The notes below the pieces were generated by a model, which was not told the DNA's origin, did no database searches, and saw only the letters and a list, made by a program, of their open reading frames with translations. A stretch of 64,000 nt of DNA from [Leptolyngbya] sp. JSC-1 (lineage in GTDB: Bacteria > Cyanobacteriota > Cyanobacteriia > Elainellales > Elainellaceae). This document shows, one piece after another, positions 58,535 through 64,000 of this stretch. Each line of letters begins with the position of its first letter. The first letter of the stretch is position 1. The position numbers and the translations under genes are program-made. The stretch covers positions 1,746,199-1,810,198 of the forward strand of contig KL662191.1 in assembly GCA_000733415.1 (NCBI GenBank). Reading direction: 5' to 3'.

Positions 58535-59164
58535 CTACTTTAACGGCGTTGAGTTATTGCGGTTGCGTCGTTTCTGGCGATGCCGTACCAGCCAAGCAAT
58601 ACCGGCCACTAGAATTAGACCCAGAACAACTTTGGAAACTGGGCCAAGATATTCTTCTACTAGCTCGTAGTTGTCACCCAGCAGGTATCCGGCAAAGGTA
58701 AGCAGCAACACCCACGCCAGTGTACCCAGCGTAGAATAGACCAGAAATTTCCCAAATCGCATTCTGCTGAACCCAGCCGGCACCGAAATCAGCGTCCGCA
58801 CTCCTGGTACTAAACGACCGAAAAACACCGCTTTTGTACCATGCCGGTAGAACCAACGCTGGGCCTTGTCGATTTCTTCTCCCGAAATACCAAGCCACTT
58901 ACCGTAGCGATCCAGCCAGTTTTTCAGGCGGGTTTCCCCCAAATAGCTGCCGATGTAGTACCAAGGCAAAGCCCCCAGCATGGTCCCAATTACTCCGGCA
59001 GCAACTGCTGGTACAAACGCCATTTTGCCCTGACCAATCGTGAATCCGGCTAGCGGCATAATCAGCTCGGACGGAATTGGCGGAAACAAATTTTCCAGAA
59101 ACATCAGTATACCGATGCCCCAATAGCCCATTGAGGTCATGATTTGGGTAATCCATTCTGCCAT
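58535..59164 (-). CDS. DedA family membrane protein
   Basis: A 209-residue polytopic protein of the DedA/VTT family. The conserved N-terminal block FLENLFPPIPSELIMPLAGF and the arginine-rich loop FFGRLVPGVRTLISVPAGFS are present. The family is implicated in lipid or carrier scrambling and in membrane homeostasis. The C-terminus is basic (VRHRQKRRNRNNS). It is transcribed toward the methyltransferase gene on the same strand, and the spacing of about 165 bases makes a shared transcript uncertain. Confidence 0.9.
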   Translation of the reverse strand: MAEWITQIMTSMGYWGIGILMFLENLFPPIPSELIMPLAGFTIGQGKMAFVPAVAAGVIGTMLGALPWYYIGSYLGETRLKNWLDRYGKWLGISGEEIDKAQRWFYRHGTKAVFFGRLVPGVRTLISVPAGFSRMRFGKFLVYSTLGTLAWVLLLTFAGYLLGDNYELVEEYLGPVSKVVLGLILVAGIAWLVRHRQKRRNRNNSTPLK

Positions 59165-59243
59165 GAGGTCACTCCTAACTGTTGCTGGATACGGTTGCTG
59201 AACGCCCTAGTTACGAAATTGGCTATTAATGCGAGCTATGGCT

Positions 59244-59271
59244 AAAAAACAGAAGCAGGCAAATGCCTGCT
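59244..59271 (-). terminator. Rho-independent terminator of ahcY
   Basis: On the minus strand AGCAGGCA pairs with TGCCTGCT (59264-59271 with 59254-59261), followed by the T-run that reads AAAAAA on the plus strand at 59244-59249. It lies just after the ahcY stop (59298). Confidence 0.85.
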
Positions 59272-59297
59272 CCGTTGAAGTTATCGCCTTAGAGTCA

Positions 59298-60572
59298 TCA
59301 GGTTCCCATAGTCCAGGAGTTGATGTACTCAATTTGCTCAGCAGTGAGGCTGTCGATGGCAATACCCATTGCTTGCAGTTTCAGACGAGCAATTTCCCGG
59401 TCGAGTTCTTCCGGAATCGAGTGGATACCCGGCTCCAGCTTGCCCTTGTTCTTCACTAAGTATTCGCAAGCCAGAGCTTGGTTCGCAAAGCTCATATCCA
59501 TCACGGCACTGGGATGGCCTTCTGCCGCTGCTAGGTTGACCAACCGGCCTTCGCCTAATACCACAACCGACTTGCCATTGGTGAGCCGATATTCTTCGGT
59601 GAAGTTGCGCACTGTTTTGACTTCACCCGCCATTTCCTTCAGGGACTTGAGGTCAATCTCGATATCGAAGTGGCCAGAGTTGCAGACAATCGCACCATCC
59701 TTCATTACCTCGAAGTGCTCCTTGCGGATCACATGCTTGTTGCCCGTCACGGTGATGAACAGGTCACCCAGCGGAGCCGCCAGCGCCATTGGCAGCACTC
59801 GGAAGCCATCCATTGCCGCTTCAATCGCCTTGACCGGGTCGATCTCCGTCACGATCACATTAGCACCTAGACCGCGTGCCCGCATTGCTGTACCTTTACC
59901 GCACCAGCCATAGCCAGCTACAACGACAGCCTTACCAGCTAGCAGAATGTTGGTAGCACGAATGACGCCATCCAGGGTGGATTGGCCGGTCCCGTAGCGA
60001 TTATCAAAGAAATGCTTGGTCTCTGCATCGTTGACGTTCATCGCCGGGAAGGTGAGCACCCCATCCGCCAGCATTGCTTTGAGGCGCACAATGCCAGTCG
60101 TGGTTTCTTCGGTTGAACCGATCAGGTCAGGAAGCTGGTTTTGCCGCTCTTGAATCAGCGTGGCTACCACGTCACTACCATCATCAATGATGACGTTGGG
60201 CTTGTGATCGAGGGCAGTGCGGACATGACGGTGATAGGTTTCGTTGTCTTCGCCTTTGATGGCAAACACCGAAATGCCGTAGTCTACAACCAGGCTGGCC
60301 GCTACATCATCCTGGGTGGAAAGCGGGTTGCTGGCAATCAGCAGCGCATCGGCTCCTGCATTCTTGAGGGCAATTGCCAAGTGGGCTGTTTCAGTCGTGA
60401 CGTGACAGCAAGCCACCAAACGAATTCCTGCCAATGGCTTTTCTTGCGCAAACCGATCTTGAATTTGGCGCAGCACGGGCATTTCCCGTCCGGCCCACTC
60501 AATCCGCTGCTTGCCAATTGGAGCCAGGGAGAGATCTTTAACGTCGTGTTTAACCTGAGTGATGGTGCTCAT
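59298..60572 (-). CDS. ahcY: Adenosylhomocysteinase
   Basis: A 424-residue NAD-dependent enzyme that splits S-adenosylhomocysteine to adenosine and homocysteine, keeping methylation reactions going. The substrate site is in RLVACCHVTTETAHLAIAL. The NAD-binding motif is VVAGYGWCGKGTAMRARGLG (about 222-241), and the active-site region is NDAETKHFFDNRYGTGQS. The C-terminal helix is also intact (HSIPEELDREIARLKLQAMG). The length fits the short bacterial form. It has its own terminator. Confidence 0.95.
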   Translation of the reverse strand: MSTITQVKHDVKDLSLAPIGKQRIEWAGREMPVLRQIQDRFAQEKPLAGIRLVACCHVTTETAHLAIALKNAGADALLIASNPLSTQDDVAASLVVDYGISVFAIKGEDNETYHRHVRTALDHKPNVIIDDGSDVVATLIQERQNQLPDLIGSTEETTTGIVRLKAMLADGVLTFPAMNVNDAETKHFFDNRYGTGQSTLDGVIRATNILLAGKAVVVAGYGWCGKGTAMRARGLGANVIVTEIDPVKAIEAAMDGFRVLPMALAAPLGDLFITVTGNKHVIRKEHFEVMKDGAIVCNSGHFDIEIDLKSLKEMAGEVKTVRNFTEEYRLTNGKSVVVLGEGRLVNLAAAEGHPSAVMDMSFANQALACEYLVKNKGKLEPGIHSIPEELDREIARLKLQAMGIAIDSLTAEQIEYINSWTMGT

Positions 60573-60843
60573 TATGATTTGTAAAGATTTACTTCGGAGA
60601 CTGTCTTAACTAGACTAACAAAACACTTGCCCAGCGAATAGAAGCAAATCGCAAACAAAACCAGATCTGAAGCGATATTTGAAGAATTTTGAAATTTCAA
60701 TGAACCAGAAAACCACACTGATGTCAAATCAGGGCATCTAGTTCAGTGCCTACTAACTACCTATCCGATTTCTCTGACTGCAAGTCAGTAAACTCGTCAG
60801 AGTTTTTGAATTTCAAAACCCGCAGGATTTTTTGGATAGGCCC

Positions 60844-62424
60844 TCAGGGCTGGTAGACTTGGGCCTCAATGCCCTGTTGCTGCAATTGCTGGAGCAGTTC
60901 TTGCGCTTTGGTTTCATCGTTAAATGCACCAAGCTGCACCTTGGCTCCCTCATCGGGAAGGTTGCGGACATAGGCATCGGGCACGGCACTGCGAGCTTGC
61001 TGCAAGCTGGCATCTCCGCTGTATTCCGTCACAACGTAATAGTAGTTGTTCTGAGCAGCCGGGGCAGTTGCAGTGGTCGGAGCGATCGGATCAGTTGAAG
61101 CAGCAGCTACGCTGGGAGCGGGTTCTGCAGCCGGGGCTGGCTCAATCGGCGGTGGCACAGTACTGATAGGTTCTGGTGAAACGGGAGCGGGTTCTGCGAC
61201 TGGAGCAGGTATGGCAGGCTCTGGCACCGACATCACTGGGGGAGCGGCAGGCACCACAACGGTTGAAAGGCTGGGTTGAGGAGCAGGAGCCACAGGAATT
61301 TCCGGGGGAGCAGAAGCGGCAGCTTGGGTCGGGCTGCTGACGGCAGGAGTGCTCGGCTTGGCTGTCGAAGCGTTGGATTTGGCTGATTGGGATTGAGTTG
61401 ATTTAGTCGATTTTTCGGTTTGAGCACCAGAACGAGAAGTTTGCTTGGGCAGGGTGCTGAGCGTTCCCAAATCCAGGTCTACAAACTCATCCGAAGTCAG
61501 ATCGGGAGAAGGAACTGTCCCTCCAGCGGTTGCCGCAGGGCTGGTGGAGGGGTTGGCAGATGAGTCTGGATTGGCATCAGGAGTCCAAAGCCCTAAGCTA
61601 CCTGGATTCATAATTACATAGCCCAATGTTGTGCTCGCTAACACGAGGAGCAGCATCGACCCGATCCCCATGGGCGTGAGCAGGGTATTTAGCAGCGAAT
61701 GGGTATTTGGATCACTGGGTTGGTCTGGATCTGCTTCGCCAATACTGCGCAACAGCTCTTCTGAGGATGCCAGGTAATCATCCGGAGCATTTGAGGCATC
61801 TGAGGTTGAGTAGGAAACCGGCTGCTGGACGAACTTTTGTAGCGTAGAACTAGGTGTATAGGCTGAGAGATCATGCTGCTCGGCATAGCTAGCAATGCGG
61901 GCAGTGGTCGCTTCATCAGCGGCTCGATTGGCCCGAGGGTCTGCTGCAAACGTGACTGGAGCTGGAGACGCTGTCGGTACAGCCATTTCTGGCGGTTGCG
62001 GACGCGAGACCGCCGTCTGATGAACTGTCTGATGAACTGTCTGATGAACCGGTGGAGTGGGTGGAGGTGGAGGTGGATTGATCTGAGCCGCAGACGGACC
62101 TACCTGAGACGGACCTACCTGACGAGTTGCCTGACTGTCATAGCTGTTATGGCTGTCATAAGTAGACCAGCCATAAATAGACGAGCGGGGCGTTGGTAGC
62201 TGAATACTATGGTTCAAAATGCCAATGGCGGCTGCGCCTGAACTGGTGGCAGGAAACGGCTTCCGGCGGGGCACGGTGGTAGCGGGGTGGCGACGCTGAC
62301 GACGATATCGGATCAGTTCCTCCTCGATCTGCACATCCAAATTTTCTAGTGCTGCTTGGAGGGCTGGGTGCAGCACTACGGTAGGCGAAGGGGTAAAGGG
62401 TTCAATCGAGGATGGTTGACGCAT
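60844..62424 (-). CDS. SPOR-domain membrane protein
   Basis: About 526 residues from the ATG at 62422-62424 (MRQPSSIEPFTPSPT); an upstream ATG adds 20 residues. A single membrane helix lies near residues 256-280 (TPMGIGSMLLLVLASTTLGYV). Long Pro/Ala/Thr-rich stretches surround it, including HQTVHQTVHQT repeats encoded by CTGATGAACTGT units (62017-62050). The C-terminal 75 residues form a SPOR domain (YYVVTEYSGDASLQQARSAV and VQLGAFNDETKAQELLQQLQ), which binds denuded peptidoglycan, typically at the septum. A cell-division role is inferred. Confidence 0.85.
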   Translation of the reverse strand: MRQPSSIEPFTPSPTVVLHPALQAALENLDVQIEEELIRYRRQRRHPATTVPRRKPFPATSSGAAAIGILNHSIQLPTPRSSIYGWSTYDSHNSYDSQATRQVGPSQVGPSAAQINPPPPPPTPPVHQTVHQTVHQTAVSRPQPPEMAVPTASPAPVTFAADPRANRAADEATTARIASYAEQHDLSAYTPSSTLQKFVQQPVSYSTSDASNAPDDYLASSEELLRSIGEADPDQPSDPNTHSLLNTLLTPMGIGSMLLLVLASTTLGYVIMNPGSLGLWTPDANPDSSANPSTSPAATAGGTVPSPDLTSDEFVDLDLGTLSTLPKQTSRSGAQTEKSTKSTQSQSAKSNASTAKPSTPAVSSPTQAAASAPPEIPVAPAPQPSLSTVVVPAAPPVMSVPEPAIPAPVAEPAPVSPEPISTVPPPIEPAPAAEPAPSVAAASTDPIAPTTATAPAAQNNYYYVVTEYSGDASLQQARSAVPDAYVRNLPDEGAKVQLGAFNDETKAQELLQQLQQQGIEAQVYQP

Positions 62425-62874
62425 TACAGTACTCCTGATCAGAGCCGAAAGTAATTGATGGAATGGAACTTTTGCATCGATCAAGCGATGGATTGGACTA
62501 AACCCAAGGCTCGATTCAGCTAATCGACGGTTCTAGGAATTGGCCTCTACTGCACCTACCGCCCTACCTACTGTATCTAATTGCTACATCTAGAGGAACA
62601 GCTTGCAGATTGCCAGTATAAGCGCTATATATAGGCTCAGATTTGGATGGCGACTCTAATGGGTAACAATAATAACGGATTTTTAGAAAAAAGCTGCGTT
62701 TATTCTAGAACTCTTTCAAGTTTCTGCTGAAAACCAGCTCAAAATTAGCCCGATCTTGCCAAATTAGATTTCTAACTGGGTGCGGATTTACATTTGCGTA
62801 CAGTTACATTAGAGCCAATTGATCAAGTCTCACCCCATTAAATGTTTATGTTTTTAAGCTACTGCTAGTGCGTC
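62425..62874. other. Divergent intergenic region with CGCTATATATA motif
   Basis: It separates the SPOR-domain and DciA-like genes. CGCTATATATA at 62623-62633 matches the two copies upstream of pilQ. No gene is supported; it should contain both promoters. Confidence 0.5.
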
Positions 62875-63540
62875 ATGGGTTTTCAATCACTGCCTCAGTT
62901 ACTCGATACCATTTCTAATCAAGAGAGTTGGTGCAAGCGCAAACAGTTTCAGCTTCTCCTAGCCTGCTGGTTTGATGTAGTCGGAGCAGTGGTGGCGGCC
63001 CAAACTCGTCCCACCGGCATTCAGCGGCGGATTCTGCAAGTCGCCACCTCTAGTTCGGTTTGGGCACAGAATCTGGCCTTTGAGCGGCATCGGATTTTAG
63101 AAAAACTTAACGCTCGTCTAGAGCTGGATCTAACCGATATTCGCTTCTCGACCGCCCACTGGCAAACCGACAAAAATCGCCAAGGGGTTGAGAATTTTTC
63201 AGAAATCGTTATCCTATGGCGGGATCACCCCAGTCGGGTCAGCAATTCCTGCTTACCTCGGCAGTCCCGATCCCGCGATGCTGCTCCGCGCCTTGCTAGG
63301 CAAGACCCGCAAACCGCTTTTTTGAACTGGGCCAGAACCGTGCGTGCCCAATCCCAGCATTTGCCCCTCTGCCCAAGCTGCCACAGTCCCACTCCAGAAG
63401 GAGAACTAACCCGCTGGTCAGTTTGTTCCCTCTGCGCCGCTCAGCAATTTGGCCGCGTCCAATCGACTGGAGCATTGCCTAAAGCGCCCCTACCCGCATC
63501 GAGACCACAACCGCTGCCGATCCCATCTGATTCCATTTGA
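62875..63540 (+). CDS. dciA: DciA-like DUF721 protein with C-terminal zinc ribbon
   Basis: A 221-residue protein. Residues 1-105 are a DUF721 domain (FDVVGAVVAAQTRPTGIQRR, LQVATSSSVWAQNLAFERHR, LEKLNARLELDLTDIRFS), the fold of DciA, a replicative-helicase loader factor used by bacteria without DnaC or DnaI. The middle is Arg/Ser-rich. The C-terminus has CPSCHSPTPEGELTRWSVCSLC, a likely zinc ribbon. That ribbon is not part of the minimal DciA domain. Replication function is inferred from the family. Confidence 0.82.
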   Translation: MGFQSLPQLLDTISNQESWCKRKQFQLLLACWFDVVGAVVAAQTRPTGIQRRILQVATSSSVWAQNLAFERHRILEKLNARLELDLTDIRFSTAHWQTDKNRQGVENFSEIVILWRDHPSRVSNSCLPRQSRSRDAAPRLARQDPQTAFLNWARTVRAQSQHLPLCPSCHSPTPEGELTRWSVCSLCAAQQFGRVQSTGALPKAPLPASRPQPLPIPSDSI

Positions 63541-63644
63541 TCTAGCATCGAGTACGGCACCCAGTACTAGTCTCTATTTCTGGCTAGTCCCTATTTCTTA
63601 CTTCCCCCTGCACCTACCCTTGCATTGCATACAGCATCGGATCC

Positions 63645-64000
63645 ATGACATTTCTCTCTATTATTTATGGGTTGTTTTTCCTCAGCACTCTCGGCATTTT
63701 TTGGTCGGTCGAGCGGCGGTCGTTACGGTTATGGGTTTTGCTGATTGCTAGCCTGGTATTCTACAGCTCGCTGCAAATTCAGTATGTACCGCTGCTGCTG
63801 GCAATTACGCTCGTGACGTTTTATGGGGGACAGGCGATTGGCACCCCAATGGATTGGCGTGTGGAGGATCGGGACTGGCCGTTTGCCCAGCAGGACTGGA
63901 ACCGCCGTCGGCTAGCCCTACTCTGGATCGGGATTGGCCTGAATTTACTGCTGCTGTTGGGCTTCAAATATGTGCCATTTCTCCTAGAGTCATTTGGCGG
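63645..64000 (+). CDS. MBOAT family O-acyltransferase (N-terminal part)
   Basis: The first 118 codons lie in the window; the gene continues to the right. The ATG at 63645 starts MTFLSIIYGLFFLSTLGIFW, followed by LLIASLVFYSSLQIQYVPLL and LLWIGIGLNLLLLLGFKYVP. These hydrophobic helices match the N-terminus of membrane-bound O-acyltransferases of the AlgI/DltB type. Such proteins move acyl groups onto polysaccharides or other envelope molecules. The catalytic His lies beyond the window and was not seen. Confidence 0.82.
   Translation, partial: MTFLSIIYGLFFLSTLGIFWSVERRSLRLWVLLIASLVFYSSLQIQYVPLLLAITLVTFYGGQAIGTPMDWRVEDRDWPFAQQDWNRRRLALLWIGIGLNLLLLLGFKYVPFLLESFG

Noticed and set aside
60573..60843. 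Possible S-adenosylhomocysteine riboswitch upstream of ahcY
   Set aside because: I could not recognise the conserved SAH riboswitch core in the leader; the claim would need a covariance-model search.
61073..61279. Gly/Ala-rich plus-strand frame opposite the SPOR-domain gene
   Set aside because: A shadow of the Pro/Ala-rich coding sequence on the minus strand.

Overview
The window is from a cyanobacterium, most likely a filamentous, Leptolyngbya- or Oscillatoria-like one. This rests on gene content: ferredoxin-type sulfite reductase, a PcxA/CemA proton-extrusion protein, a Tat-exported FutA-type iron-binding protein, class II aldolase, the pilM-pilN-pilO-pilQ order without pilP, and many small families typical of cyanobacteria (DUF1824, DUF2288, DUF2795, DUF3143, DUF928, DUF1400). 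No tRNA, rRNA, CRISPR array or intact insertion sequence was recognised. The genes form short, independently transcribed units, with AT-rich or low-complexity spacers between them.

Layout. 1-6400: a cut oxidoreductase-like gene, a MITE-like element with intact target duplication, an RluE-type pseudouridine synthase, small conserved proteins, an acyltransferase and a sugar-type ABC binding lipoprotein. 6850-12350: the type IV pilus inner-membrane platform and secretin. 13200-21200: HU, a CobD-like aminotransferase, a flavoprotein that has lost its redox-active residues, dCTP deaminase, a CobO-like protein with a degenerate P-loop, RNase PH, sulfite reductase and DUF2795. 21550-31400: a NACHT-pentapeptide STAND protein with a small membrane protein, a helicase-like ATPase, PcxA, an amino-acid permease and an exported nuclease. 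31400-40300: DUF1824, DNA ligase, a DUF1400 hydrolase, DUF3143, FutA and fructose-bisphosphate aldolase.

40500-55500 is the accessory core. On the plus strand a two-partner-secretion-type exoprotein overlaps an exported TPR-CHAT protease-like protein. Facing it on the minus strand are a DUF928 protein, an AAA-like ATPase fused to CHASE2, and an HTH-AAA protein. Next to these, on the same minus strand, is a compact type I secretion set: HlyD adaptor, C39-peptidase ABC transporter, and a 133-residue double-glycine-leader protein that is probably its cargo. I infer a surface or periplasm-facing sensing and effector locus plus an exporter with a dedicated substrate. No function has been shown for either.

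56100-64000 returns to housekeeping: DUF6918, low-molecular-weight phosphatase, an rRNA methyltransferase, DedA, adenosylhomocysteinase, a SPOR-domain protein, a DciA-like helicase-loader candidate and the start of an MBOAT acyltransferase. All family names come from recognising motifs by eye; no database search was run.
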